A DNA stretch of 64,000 bases. It comes from Bradyrhizobium sp. GTDB taxonomy: Bacteria > Pseudomonadota > Alphaproteobacteria > Rhizobiales > Xanthobacteraceae. The notes beneath the pieces were generated by a model. The model worked only from the letters and a program-made list of their open reading frames with translations. It had not been told where the DNA came from and did no database searches. The stretch is taken from NCBI RefSeq assembly GCF_016219575.1, contig NZ_JACRMG010000034.1, forward strand, positions 1 to 64,000, read 5' to 3'. Both the position numbers and the translations under genes were made by a program. Below are positions 18,717 through 28,584 of the stretch, piece after piece; within the stretch, counting starts at the first letter, position 1, and the number at the start of each line of letters is the position of its first letter.

Positions 18717-19516
18717 TGGCTGTGGTGGAGGCGCGCGTGCCGGAAGAAGAGCAGAGGCTTCAACCACCGAGCTGGCTCTTGATGCTGGCCGAGCCGCGCG
18801 CGTTGTTCGAATTCAATTCGAGCCTGTTGCTGTCGCCGCTGTTGATGCAGGCGCCGCGCGGCGACGGCCATCCGGTGCTGGCGTTGCCGGGATTTCTGGC
18901 CAGCGACCTCTCGATGGCGCCGATGCGGCGTTACCTGAAGGAGCTTGGTTACGAGGCTCACGCCTGGAACATGGGCCGCAATCTCGGCGGCGTGTACAGC
19001 AAGCGGCGGGCGTTGCGCGAACTGCTCACGAGTATCTACGAGTCCGCCGGACGCAAGGTCAGCGTCGTCGGCTGGAGTCTCGGCGGCGTCTATGCCCGCG
19101 ATCTCGCCCTGCAGGCGCCCGACATGGTTCGTTCCGTCATCACGCTCGGCAGCCCCTTTGCCAACGACATCCGCGCCACCAACGCGACGCGGCTCTACGA
19201 ACTGGTCTCGGGCGAGGGCGTGGACGACGTGCCCGGCCTTCGCGAGGCGATCGCCGGCGACCTGCCGGTGCCCGCCACCTCGATCTACTCGCGCACCGAC
19301 GGCATCGTTAACTGGCGTACCAGCCTGCTGCGGCCCTCCGCTACCGCCGAGAATATCGAGGTGCATCTGGCGAGCCATCTCGGCATCGGCGTTAACCCTG
19401 CAGCCCTCTGGGCCGTCGCGGACCGGCTGGCCCAGGGCGAAGGGGAATTCCGCCATTTTGACCGGTCGGGGCCCTTTGCCATTGCCTATGCGCCCCCGGA
19501 AAATGCACAATCTTGA
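18716..19516 (+). CDS. Alpha/beta hydrolase
   Basis: Nucleophile elbow VVGWSLGGVYARDLA; GDGHPVLALPGFLASDLS oxyanion region; paralog of 33012..33782. Confidence 0.85.
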   Translation: MAVVEARVPEEEQRLQPPSWLLMLAEPRALFEFNSSLLLSPLLMQAPRGDGHPVLALPGFLASDLSMAPMRRYLKELGYEAHAWNMGRNLGGVYSKRRALRELLTSIYESAGRKVSVVGWSLGGVYARDLALQAPDMVRSVITLGSPFANDIRATNATRLYELVSGEGVDDVPGLREAIAGDLPVPATSIYSRTDGIVNWRTSLLRPSATAENIEVHLASHLGIGVNPAALWAVADRLAQGEGEFRHFDRSGPFAIAYAPPENAQS

Positions 19517-19598
19517 CAAATTGACCCGGCTCGCCGGGACTGTCTGACCGCAAGAAGCGCCGTCAAAGGCGCCGCGTCTTTATCTTCGGGAGGAACCC

Positions 19599-21146
19599 AT
19601 GGCTGACGCCAAGAAACTGTCTTCGCTGGACGCGTCGTTTCTGTATCTGGAGACGCCGGAGATGCCGATGCATGTCGGCAGCATGGCGATCTTCCGCCTG
19701 CCTGACGGATACAAGGGGGACTTCTTCGAAGAGTTCAAGGCGATGATCGCCTCGCGGCTGCACATCGCGCCGATCCTCAAAGCGCGGCTGGAGAAGGCTC
19801 CGCTCGACATCGATCATCCGTCCTGGGTCGAAGACGACCAGTTCGACATAGACCGTCACATCTTCCGCGCCAGCCTGCCGGAACCGCGCGACCGCGCCAC
19901 GCTGGAGCGCATCGTCGGCTGGATGCATGCAAAATTGCTCAACCGTGCCCGCCCGCTCTGGGAGTTCTATGTCTTCGAAGGCATGAAGGACAACGAGATC
20001 GGGCTTTACTCCAAGATGCACCATGCCGCCATTGACGGCGGAGCGGGCGCAGCCCTCACCAGCATGATCTACGACGTCACGCCGGTGCCGCGCGAGGTCG
20101 AGCCGCCGACCGCGCGCAAGGTGGTGCAGGAGCCGCGCGACATCGCCGCCAGCCTGATCGATTCCTACCGGCAACTCTGGACCCAGCCCTTCGATGCCTC
20201 GACCGCGCCGAAGAGCCTGGAACTGCCGCGCACCGGCAAGAGCGACCTCGGCTCGGTCCTGTTCGACAATGCGATGTTCCAGATCGAGACCGCGGTGAAG
20301 TTCGCAAGCTCCGTGCCGACCATGCTCAAGAGCCTGTCCGACGTGGTCGGCAAGATCTCCGATCCCAAGTCGCGCGACAGTCTTGCCAGCATGACGTCGC
20401 CGCCGACCATCCTCAACAAGGCGATCTCGTCCGAGCGCAGCTTTGCCGGCACCTCGATCTCGCTGTCGCGGGCGAAGGCGGTGGCGAAGGCCTCCGGCGG
20501 CAAGCTCAACGACGTCGTGCTGGCGCTCGCCTCCGGCGTCCTGCGCCGCTATCTGCTCAGCCAGGGCGCGTTGCCGAACAAGTCGCTGACCGCGGCGGTG
20601 CCGATCTCGCTGCGCGAGGAGGGCAATGCCGAAGCCAACAACCAGGTGTTCGGCATGATCTGCTCGATCGCCACCAATATCGAGGATCCGAAGGCGCGGC
20701 TGGAGGCGATCATCGCGCAGTCCAGCAAGTCCAAGGAAATGTCGCACCCTCTGCGGGCGCTGATGCCGCAGATATCCAACCTGTCGATGCTCGGCGCGCC
20801 GATCGTGGTGCAGATCCTGTCGCTGCTCTACAGCCGCTCCAACCTCTCCGACGTGCTGCCGCCGGCGGCCAACGTTACCGTGTCCAACGTGCCGGGGCCG
20901 CGACAGACGCTCTACGCCGCCGGTGCCGAGCTGTTGCACATCTTCCCGGTGTCGATATCGGCCCATGGCCTCGCGCTCAACATCACCGTGCAGAGCTATC
21001 GCGACCAGCTCGACTTCGGCTTCATCGCCGGTGCCAACATCATTCCGCATGTCCAGGTGCTCTGCGACATGCTGCCGGAAGAGTTCAATGCGCTCGAGGC
21101 GGCATATGCGCCGCCGACTTCCGCGATCAGGGGCGCCGCCGAGTAG
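19599..21146 (+). CDS. Wax ester synthase/diacylglycerol acyltransferase (WS/DGAT)
   Basis: 515 aa; active-site motif HHAAIDGGAGAA; MADAKKLSSLDASFLYLETPEMPMHVGSMAIF; NVPGPRQTLYAAGAEL. Confidence 0.95.
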   Translation: MADAKKLSSLDASFLYLETPEMPMHVGSMAIFRLPDGYKGDFFEEFKAMIASRLHIAPILKARLEKAPLDIDHPSWVEDDQFDIDRHIFRASLPEPRDRATLERIVGWMHAKLLNRARPLWEFYVFEGMKDNEIGLYSKMHHAAIDGGAGAALTSMIYDVTPVPREVEPPTARKVVQEPRDIAASLIDSYRQLWTQPFDASTAPKSLELPRTGKSDLGSVLFDNAMFQIETAVKFASSVPTMLKSLSDVVGKISDPKSRDSLASMTSPPTILNKAISSERSFAGTSISLSRAKAVAKASGGKLNDVVLALASGVLRRYLLSQGALPNKSLTAAVPISLREEGNAEANNQVFGMICSIATNIEDPKARLEAIIAQSSKSKEMSHPLRALMPQISNLSMLGAPIVVQILSLLYSRSNLSDVLPPAANVTVSNVPGPRQTLYAAGAELLHIFPVSISAHGLALNITVQSYRDQLDFGFIAGANIIPHVQVLCDMLPEEFNALEAAYAPPTSAIRGAAE

Positions 21147-21158
21147 GATTGTTTGCAG

Positions 21159-22154
21159 ATGATTGAAATGCCGCCGCTTCAGTTCGCCCAGGTGAACGGG
21201 ATTCGCATGGGTTTCTACGAAGCCGGACCCAAGACCGACAAGCCGCCTGTGGTGCTGTGCCATGGCTGGCCGGAACTCGCCTTCTCCTGGCGTCACCAGA
21301 TCAAGGCGCTCAGCGAGGCCGGCATCCGCGTGATCGCGCCGGACCAGCGCGGCTATGGTTCGAGCGACCGGCCCGAGCCGGTCGAGGATTACGACATGGA
21401 GCATTTGACCGGCGATCTCGTCGGCCTGCTCGATCATCTGAAGATCGACAAGGCGATCTTCGTCGGCCACGACTGGGGCGGCTTCGTCGTCTGGCAGATG
21501 CCGCTGCGCCATCCCGACCGCGTCGCCGGCGTGGTCGGGGTTAACACGCCGCACTGGGACCGGGCGCCGATGGACCCGATCCAGCTGTTCCGCCAGCGTT
21601 TCGGCGACCAGATGTACATTGTCCAGTTCCAGGATCCGGCGCGCGAGCCGGACAAAATCTTCGGCAGCCGGGTCGAGCAGACCTTTGACGCCTTTATGCG
21701 CAAGCCGCTGCCGCGTCCGCCGGAGAAGGCCGCGGAGCCGCCGATTGCCGGCGTCGGCGCTTCCGCCAAGACGAACCTCGCGTTTCCGCAGATGATCGCG
21801 GCCTATGACGCAAAGTTCGACCCGCGCACGCCGATCCTGTCGCCGGAAGAGAAGAAAGTGTTCGTCGACACCTTCACGAAGACCGGTTTCACGGGCGGCA
21901 TCAACTGGTATCGCAATTTTTCCCGCAACTGGCAGCGCTCCAAGGGACTGGATCATAATGTGCGGGTGCCGGCGCTGATGATCATGGCGGAGAACGATGC
22001 AGTGCTGCCGCCGTCCGCCGCCGACGGGATGGAGAAGCTGGTCCCCGATCTGGAGAAGTACCTCGTCAGGGGCAGCGGCCATTGGACACAGCAGGAGAAG
22101 CCGGAAGAAGTCAGCGCCAAGCTGATCGAGTGGCGTAGGAAAAGGTTTGGATAA
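21159..22154 (+). CDS. Alpha/beta hydrolase, epoxide-hydrolase-like
   Basis: VVLCHGWPELAFSWRHQIKAL; GHDWGGFVVWQMPLRHPDRV; C-terminal GSGHWTQQEKPEEV. Confidence 0.9.
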   Translation: MIEMPPLQFAQVNGIRMGFYEAGPKTDKPPVVLCHGWPELAFSWRHQIKALSEAGIRVIAPDQRGYGSSDRPEPVEDYDMEHLTGDLVGLLDHLKIDKAIFVGHDWGGFVVWQMPLRHPDRVAGVVGVNTPHWDRAPMDPIQLFRQRFGDQMYIVQFQDPAREPDKIFGSRVEQTFDAFMRKPLPRPPEKAAEPPIAGVGASAKTNLAFPQMIAAYDAKFDPRTPILSPEEKKVFVDTFTKTGFTGGINWYRNFSRNWQRSKGLDHNVRVPALMIMAENDAVLPPSAADGMEKLVPDLEKYLVRGSGHWTQQEKPEEVSAKLIEWRRKRFG

Positions 22155-22162
22155 TTGGTCGT

Positions 22163-22239
22163 CGTCATTGCAAGGAGCGACGAAGCAATCCACAGCCGCA
22201 ATACAAGAGCTGGATTGCTTCGCTTCGCTCGCAATGACG
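22163..22239. repeat. Palindromic intergenic repeat, family 2 (copy 1)
   Basis: CGTCATTGCAAGGAGCGACGAAGCAATCCA...TGGATTGCTTCGCTTCGCTCGCAATGACG; second copy at 37600-37683. Confidence 0.85.
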
Positions 22240-22274
22240 GCTGAGAGACATACACGGCAGGAGACAGTTTCGCG

Positions 22275-25200
22275 ATGGCGTCCCCCAACAAGTTGAGCCC
22301 GATCCCGCGTCCGCCGACCAAGCCGGTGGTCGGCAACATGCTGTCGCTGGATTCCAGCGCGCCGGTCCAGCATCTGGTGCGGCTGACGAAGGAGCTTGGC
22401 CCGATCTTCTGGCTCGACATGATGGGCGCGCCGCTCGTCATCGTCTCCGGCCATGACCTGATCGACGAGCTCTCCGACGAGAAGCGGTTCGACAAGGCGG
22501 TGCGCGGCGCGCTGCGCCGGGTGCGCGCGGTCGGCGGCGACGGCCTGTTCACGGCCGACACGTCGGAGCCGAACTGGAGCAAGGCTCACAACATCCTGTT
22601 GCAGCCGTTCGGCAACCGCGCCATGCAGTCCTATCACCCGAGCATGGTCGACATCGCCGAGCAGCTGGTGAAGAAGTGGGAGCGGCTCAACGCCGACGAC
22701 GAGATCGAGGTCGTGCACGACATGACCGCGCTGACGCTCGACACCATCGGGCTGTGCGGCTTCGACTACCGCTTCAATTCGTTCTACCGCAGGGATTACC
22801 ACCCCTTCGTGGAATCGCTGGTGCGCTCGCTCGAAACCATCATGATGACCCGCGGCCTGCCGCTGGAGAATCTGTGGATGCAGAAGCGGCGCCGCGACCT
22901 CGTCGCCGACGTCGCCTTCATGAACAAGATGGTCGACGAGATCATCGCCGAGCGCCGCAAGAGTACCGACGCCACCGAAGCCAAGAAGGACATGCTCGGC
23001 GCCATGATGACCGGCGTCGATCGCGCCACCGGCACCCAGCTCGACGACATCAACATCCGCTACCAGATCAACACGTTCCTGATCGCGGGCCACGAGACCA
23101 CCAGTGGCCTGCTGTCCTGCACGATCTACGCGCTCTTGAAGCATCCCGAGATCCTGAAGAAGGCCTATGAGGAAGTCGACCGCGTGCTCGGCCCCGACAT
23201 CAATGCCAGGCCCACCTATCAGCAGGTGACGCAGCTCACCTACATCACGCAGATCCTGAAGGAGGCGCTGCGGATGTGGCCGCCGGCGCCGGCCTACGGC
23301 ATCGCGCCGCTGAAGGACGAGACTATCGGCGGCAAGTACAAGCTCAAGAAAGGCACCTTCGTCACCGTGCTGGTGATGGCGCTGCACCGCGACCCCAGCG
23401 TCTGGGGTCCGAATCCCGACGTGTTCGATCCCGAGAATTTTTCCCCCGAGGCCGAAGCGAAGCGCCCGGTCAATGCCTGGAAGCCGTTCGGCAACGGCCA
23501 GCGCGCCTGCATTGGCCGCGGCTTCGCCATGCACGAGGCTGCGCTCGCGATCGGCATGATCCTGCAGCGCTTCAAGCTGATCGACGCCCATCGCTACCAG
23601 ATGCATCTGAAGGAAACGCTGACGATCAAGCCGGACGGCTTCAGAATCAAGGTGCGCCCGCGCACCGACAGGGATCGCGGCGCCTTTGCCGGTGCGAAGC
23701 CGGCGGCTGCTGCATCCTCCGGCGCGGCTGCGCCGCGGGCGCGGACCAGGCCCGGCCACAACACGCCGCTGCTGGTGCTCTACGGCTCCAACCTCGGCAC
23801 GGCGGAGGAACTCGCCACCCGCGTCGCCGACCTCGCCGAGGTCAACGGCTTTGCGACGAAGCTCGGAGCCCTCGACGATCATGTCGGCAAGCTGCCGAGC
23901 GAAGGCGGCGTGCTGATCTTCTGCGCCTCCTACAACGGTGCGGCACCCGACAACGCCACGCAGTTCGTCAAATGGCTCGGCAGCAGCGATTTGGCCAAGG
24001 ATGCGTTCGCGAAGGTCCGCTACGCCGTGTTCGGCTGCGGCAACAGCGACTGGGCCGCGACTTATCAATCGGTGCCGCGCCTGATCGACGAGCAGCTGAG
24101 GGCGCATGGCGCACACGGCGTCTATGATCGCGGCGAGGGCGATGCGCGCAGCGATCTCGACGGCCAGTTCGAGAAATGGTTCGCCAAACTGGCGCCGGCC
24201 GCAACCAAGGCGTTCGGCCTCGAGTCGAACTTCACGCGCAGCGCCGATGACGAGCCGCTTTATTCCATCGAGCCGGTGGCGCCGACCGCGGTCAACGCCG
24301 TCGTCGCGCTCGGCGGCGTCTCGCCGATGAAGGTGCTGGCCAACAACGAGCTGCAGAACAAGTCCGGCGCCAATCCCTCGGAGCGTTCGACCCGGCATAT
24401 CGAGGTGCAGCTGCCGGCGAACCTGACCTACCGCGTCGGCGACCACCTCAGCGTGGTGCCGCGCAACGACCCGGCGTTGGTCGATTCCGTGGCCCGCCGC
24501 TTCGGCTTCCTGCCGGCGGACCAGATCCGGCTGCAGGCGCCGGAAGGCCGCCGCGCGCAATTGCCGGTCGGCGAGGTGGTCTCGGTCGGCCGGCTGCTCA
24601 CCGAATTCGTCGAGCTGCAGCAGATCGCCACCCGCAAGCAGATCCAGATCATGTCGGAGCACACGCGCTGTCCGGTGACCAAGCCCAAGCTGCTTGCCTA
24701 TACCGGCGACGACGATGTTTCGGCCGAGCGCTATCGCAGCGACGTGCTGGCGAAACGCAAATCGGTGTTCGACTTGCTGGAGGAGTTTCCGGCCTGCGAA
24801 CTGCCGTTCCATGCTTATCTCGAAATGCTGTCGCTGCTGGCGCCGCGCTATTACTCGATCTCGTCCTCGCCCTCGGGCGATCCGCAGCGTTGCAGCGTCA
24901 CCGTCGGCGTGGTGCAGGCGCCCGCCAGCTCCGGCCGCGGCATCTACAAGGGCGTGTGCTCGAACTATCTCTCTGGCCGCCGCGTTGGCGACACCATTCA
25001 AGCCACCGTACGCGAGACCAAGGCGGGCTTCCGCCTGCCGGACGATGCCTCCGTGCCGATCATCATGATCGGTCCGGGCACGGGCCTGGCGCCATTCCGC
25101 GGATTCCTGCAGGAGCGTGCGGCTCGCAAGGCCAAGGGCGCGACGCTCGGACCTGCCATGCTGTTGTTTGGCTGCCGCCATCCCGATCAGGACTTCCTCT

Positions 25201-25514
25201 ACGCCGACGAGCTGAAGGGCTTTGCGGCTGACGGCGTCAGCGAGCTTCACACCGCCTTCTCGCGCGGCGACGGGCCGAAGACCTATGTGCAGAACCTGCT
25301 AGCCCAGCAGAAGGACAAGGTCTGGAGCCTGATCGAGAAGGGCGCCGTCATCTTCGTCTGCGGCGACGGCAGCAGGATGGAGCCCGACGTCAAGGCGACG
25401 CTGATGTCGATCCACCAGGAAAAGACCGGCGGCAACGCGGACGCCGCCGCGAAATGGATCGAGGAGATGGGCACCAGGAACCGCTACGTGCTCGACGTCT
25501 GGGCGGGCGGGTAG
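22275..25514 (+). CDS. Self-sufficient cytochrome P450 / NADPH-P450 reductase fusion (CYP102/BM3-like)
   Basis: 1079 aa: P450 domain with FGNGQRACIGRGFAMHEA and FLIAGHETTSGLLS, fused to FMN flavodoxin (VLYGSNLGTAEELA) and FAD/NADPH reductase (RYYSISSSPSGD; GPGTGLAPFRGFLQERA; ending RYVLDVWAGG). Confidence 0.96.
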   Translation: MASPNKLSPIPRPPTKPVVGNMLSLDSSAPVQHLVRLTKELGPIFWLDMMGAPLVIVSGHDLIDELSDEKRFDKAVRGALRRVRAVGGDGLFTADTSEPNWSKAHNILLQPFGNRAMQSYHPSMVDIAEQLVKKWERLNADDEIEVVHDMTALTLDTIGLCGFDYRFNSFYRRDYHPFVESLVRSLETIMMTRGLPLENLWMQKRRRDLVADVAFMNKMVDEIIAERRKSTDATEAKKDMLGAMMTGVDRATGTQLDDINIRYQINTFLIAGHETTSGLLSCTIYALLKHPEILKKAYEEVDRVLGPDINARPTYQQVTQLTYITQILKEALRMWPPAPAYGIAPLKDETIGGKYKLKKGTFVTVLVMALHRDPSVWGPNPDVFDPENFSPEAEAKRPVNAWKPFGNGQRACIGRGFAMHEAALAIGMILQRFKLIDAHRYQMHLKETLTIKPDGFRIKVRPRTDRDRGAFAGAKPAAAASSGAAAPRARTRPGHNTPLLVLYGSNLGTAEELATRVADLAEVNGFATKLGALDDHVGKLPSEGGVLIFCASYNGAAPDNATQFVKWLGSSDLAKDAFAKVRYAVFGCGNSDWAATYQSVPRLIDEQLRAHGAHGVYDRGEGDARSDLDGQFEKWFAKLAPAATKAFGLESNFTRSADDEPLYSIEPVAPTAVNAVVALGGVSPMKVLANNELQNKSGANPSERSTRHIEVQLPANLTYRVGDHLSVVPRNDPALVDSVARRFGFLPADQIRLQAPEGRRAQLPVGEVVSVGRLLTEFVELQQIATRKQIQIMSEHTRCPVTKPKLLAYTGDDDVSAERYRSDVLAKRKSVFDLLEEFPACELPFHAYLEMLSLLAPRYYSISSSPSGDPQRCSVTVGVVQAPASSGRGIYKGVCSNYLSGRRVGDTIQATVRETKAGFRLPDDASVPIIMIGPGTGLAPFRGFLQERAARKAKGATLGPAMLLFGCRHPDQDFLYADELKGFAADGVSELHTAFSRGDGPKTYVQNLLAQQKDKVWSLIEKGAVIFVCGDGSRMEPDVKATLMSIHQEKTGGNADAAAKWIEEMGTRNRYVLDVWAGG

Positions 25515-25612
25515 GTCGTGGTCGGTTAGCCCTGCGCAAATCATCATGCTGGTGAACGGTGACTTATGCCTCACCTAACCGCCTACGAACCTGGTCGTGC
25601 TAGAACTCGCGC

Positions 25613-26290
25613 ATGATTCCGTGGGTCAAGATCGATGTGGCACGCGTGCCCGGCGGCACGGGTGAATTGCGGCTGATGCAGCGTGGCTCCGAGTTCTCAA
25701 TCATGCTCGGAACCAACGAACTCATGAACAGCCGGCTCAGCGGCTCTGAGGCCGCGCTTGCGACACTCGCGGCGAAGAAGATCGAGGCGGTCCAGAAGCC
25801 ACATGTACTGATCGGCGGACTGGGCATGGGCTTTACGCTCCGTGCCGCGCTCACCGTATTGGGTACCGGCGCACGGATTGTGGTGGCCGAACTGGTGCCG
25901 GCGGTGGTTGCTTGGGCACGGGGCCCGATGGCGGAAATTTTCCGTGGCAGTCTGGATGATCCGCGCGCAAGCATAGTTGAAGCCGATGTGCTCGGTGTGA
26001 TCCGCTCCCATCCACGAACGTTCGATGCGATCTTGCTGGACGTGGACAACGGGCCGGAGGGCTTGACCCGTAAGGCCAACGACGCGCTTTACGATGCAGC
26101 GGGACTGCAAGCCGCGTACACGGCTCTGCGTCCGCGCGGTGTGCTCGCGGTATGGTCGTCCGCGCCCAATGCGGCGTTTGCAAAGCGCCTGCGACAAGCC
26201 GGCTTTGATGTCAACGAGGTCAACGTCCGCGCGACCGCGCGGGGCGCCGGTGCACGCCACGTGATCTGGATCGCGACAAAGCCTTCGTAG
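25613..26290 (+). CDS. Spermidine synthase-like / class I SAM-dependent methyltransferase family protein
   Basis: VLIGGLGMGFTLRAALTVLGTGARIVVAELVPAVVAWARG; DAILLDVDNGPEGL. Confidence 0.8.
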   Translation: MIPWVKIDVARVPGGTGELRLMQRGSEFSIMLGTNELMNSRLSGSEAALATLAAKKIEAVQKPHVLIGGLGMGFTLRAALTVLGTGARIVVAELVPAVVAWARGPMAEIFRGSLDDPRASIVEADVLGVIRSHPRTFDAILLDVDNGPEGLTRKANDALYDAAGLQAAYTALRPRGVLAVWSSAPNAAFAKRLRQAGFDVNEVNVRATARGAGARHVIWIATKPS

Positions 26291-26407
26291 ATTTCTGGGC
26301 GAAGTGGTTGGTTACGCGATGCGACGTGCCGGCGCCCGGCTTCGCATAACCGCTTCTGTGGTTATGGGCCCGGCTCGCGCTCGCTGTCGCTCGCTTGGCC
26401 TGCAACT

Positions 26408-26869
26408 TCAGAACATCCCGTTATTGTTTGCCGGATTCTCCGGGATCGGCTGAACCACGTCCCAGTGCTCGACGATCTTGCCGTTCTCAAGCTTGAAGAC
26501 GTCGATGATGGCGCTGCCCCGCGTACCCGGCTCGCGAACCGCGTGGACGTGCAGGATCACATAATCGCCGTCGACGAATGAACGCTTGATCTCGCTGCGC
26601 GAGTTCGGGAATTTTTCCTTCAGGAAGCCGATGAACTTGCGGAAGCCCTCAGGGCCGTCCGCCGCGTTCGGATTGTGCTGGACATAGCGGTTGCCCATCA
26701 GGGCGATCGCGGCATCGGCGTCCTTCTGATTGAGACCCTTCTCGTAGAAGTCGAGCACGACCTTGCGGTTGGCTTCTGCTTGCGCATCGGCAGCGAGAGC
26801 GCTGCCCATGCCCGGGGCCAGCGCCAGAAGCACAGCGGCGGCGATCGTCGTTCGCGTGATGAAGTTCAT
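26408..26869 (-). CDS. Secreted SnoaL-like (NTF2-fold) protein
   Basis: Signal peptide MNFITRTTIAAAVLLALAPGMGSALA; KVVLDFYEKGLNQKDADAAIALMGNRYVQHNPNAADGPEGFRKFI. Confidence 0.85.
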   Translation of the reverse strand: MNFITRTTIAAAVLLALAPGMGSALAADAQAEANRKVVLDFYEKGLNQKDADAAIALMGNRYVQHNPNAADGPEGFRKFIGFLKEKFPNSRSEIKRSFVDGDYVILHVHAVREPGTRGSAIIDVFKLENGKIVEHWDVVQPIPENPANNNGMF

Positions 26870-27003
26870 GCTGGCGCTCCCCGGTGACCGGCAACTTCTC
26901 ATGGCGTTGCCATGCAGCCTGTATAGTCAGGGCGTCTGCCGGCCGGAAGAGAGTTACCCGCAGGAAACCGGGACCGAGCCGCATTCGCCGGCAGCGCTTT
27001 CGG

Positions 27004-27447
27004 CTAACCGCTCTTTCCCCGCATGCGATTGACGGCCTTGGTCGGCTCGTCATCGTAGGGAGCGCGACGCAAAATCTCGGCGATATCCCGTTCGAGGCGC
27101 TCGCCCAAGGCAGGATCAATCTTTCGCATCAGCTCTAACTGCTTTGGAAAGGCGATGCGTCGGCAGTCCTGGTCTTCGACACGATTCTGCAGCTCGTAAC
27201 CGAACGCGAGCCCGTGGGTGACGTCCCTGAATATCCAGAAAAGCAAATCGTGATAGTTGTCGCTGGAACGGCGGTCTCTCTCAATGCCACGCTCTACAAT
27301 CACGTAGTGATAGGATCCGTGCGCGACCTCGATATGCGGTCGGGCGAAGTCTTCCGAAGTGCCATAGGTCGGCAGGTCCCGGTCCGAGGCATCGATGCGA
27401 CGTGCGAGCGCCGCAACGTCTGTTTCGATGTCTCGCAAGGACTTCAT
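27004..27447 (-). CDS. Imm63 family (polymorphic-toxin immunity) protein
   Basis: 147 aa: LPTYGTSEDFARPHIEVAHGSYHYVIVERGIERDRRSSDNYHDLLFWIFRDVTHGLAFGYELQNRVEDQDCRRIAFPKQLELMRKI...ILRRAPYDDEP resembles the Imm63 pattern (recalled; no HMM run). Confidence 0.72.
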   Translation of the reverse strand: MKSLRDIETDVAALARRIDASDRDLPTYGTSEDFARPHIEVAHGSYHYVIVERGIERDRRSSDNYHDLLFWIFRDVTHGLAFGYELQNRVEDQDCRRIAFPKQLELMRKIDPALGERLERDIAEILRRAPYDDEPTKAVNRMRGKSG

Positions 27448-27461
27448 CTATGTGCGCTGCT

Positions 27462-28475
27462 TTATGCCGCCTTCGCCGCGGCGCCCTTGGCGTGCTCGTC
27501 GATCGCGCCGATGATCTGCGGCCACATTCGCATCGGCAGCGCATGGCCCATGCCGTCGATCATCACGAGTTTGGCGCCGGGGATCGAGGCCGCGGTGTCC
27601 CTGCCGCCTTCGGGGCGCACCAGCGGATCGACCGTGCCGTGAATGACCAGGGTCGGGGCTTTCACCGCGCGCAGCCGCTCCTTGCGGCTGCCGGAGGCGA
27701 GGATGGCGCGCAACTGCCGGCCGACGCCGGGCGGATTGAGACCGCGCTCCCAGGTGCGGGCGGCGCGCGCGGGGTCGAGCGCCTCTTCCTCGGGAAACGA
27801 GCCGGCGCGCAGGATTTTCCAGGTCTGGGCGAAGCGGGCGAAATACTCCTCCTTGCTCGCCGGCGGCGGCGCCATCAGCACGGCGGCTGCCTCGCGGGTC
27901 GGCGGCGGGATTTTGGGATTTCCGGTCGTCGACATGATCGAGGTCAGCGAGCGCGCCCGCTCCGGGAAGGTGATCGCGATCTCCTGTGCGATCATGCCGC
28001 CCATGGAGGCGCCGACGATGTGGGCCGAGCGGATGCGCAGATGATCCATCAGCGCAACCGTGTCTTCCGCCATGTCGCGCAGCTTGTAGGGTGCAGCGAC
28101 CGGAATTTTCAGGAAGCGCAGCTTCAGCAGTTCGACCACGCTCAGCCGCTTGCCGCCGCTCATCTTGCTGGACTTGCCGATGTCGCGGTTGTCGAAGCGG
28201 ATCACCCGGAGGCCGCGCGCGGCGAGCTGGCGGCAGAAATCGTCGTCCCAATGAATCATCTGGGCGCCGAGCCCCATGATCAGCACCATCGGCTCCGCCC
28301 CGGCCTCGCCAAAGATTTCGTAGCAAATGTCGATGCCGTTGACGCGGGCGGTCTGTGGCGGCTGGTGGTTCGCTGACGACACGTCGGATGATCCCTTCAG
28401 GTGGTATCTTGATGGCGGAACTCTATGCCACGGTTTGCGGCGGCGCAGAAGGTTCTCCGATGCCGCAGTAGCCAT
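27462..28475 (-). CDS. Alpha/beta hydrolase
   Basis: PMVLIMGLGAQMIHWDDDFCRQLAARGLRVIRFDNRDIGKS; GASMGGMIAQEIAI; start uncertain (ORF extends to 28778). Confidence 0.85.
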   Translation of the reverse strand: MATAASENLLRRRKPWHRVPPSRYHLKGSSDVSSANHQPPQTARVNGIDICYEIFGEAGAEPMVLIMGLGAQMIHWDDDFCRQLAARGLRVIRFDNRDIGKSSKMSGGKRLSVVELLKLRFLKIPVAAPYKLRDMAEDTVALMDHLRIRSAHIVGASMGGMIAQEIAITFPERARSLTSIMSTTGNPKIPPPTREAAAVLMAPPPASKEEYFARFAQTWKILRAGSFPEEEALDPARAARTWERGLNPPGVGRQLRAILASGSRKERLRAVKAPTLVIHGTVDPLVRPEGGRDTAASIPGAKLVMIDGMGHALPMRMWPQIIGAIDEHAKGAAAKAA

Positions 28476-28584
28476 CGCCTTGTTGACCGGCACGCCGCAA
28501 CGGTGTGGTATGGCAAGAAACAAGAACAGCGAGGCGGGCAAGACACAAGCCGGAACTCGCGGACCAATTCGAAAGGGAGAGGAA

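Noticed and set aside
19563-25250. 1895-aa minus-strand ORF spanning WS/DGAT, epoxide hydrolase and P450 genes
   Set aside because: Antisense shadow of three well-supported plus-strand genes in high-GC DNA; composition is Arg/His/Gln/Ala-rich low-information sequence with no recognisable domain.
26300-26408. tRNA-like fold around GGTTATGGGCCCGGCTCGCG
   Set aside because: No T-loop GGTTCRANYC motif, acceptor stem or cloverleaf could be assembled; more likely a terminator/repeat between convergent genes (ATAACC-GCTTCTGT-GGTTAT hairpin).
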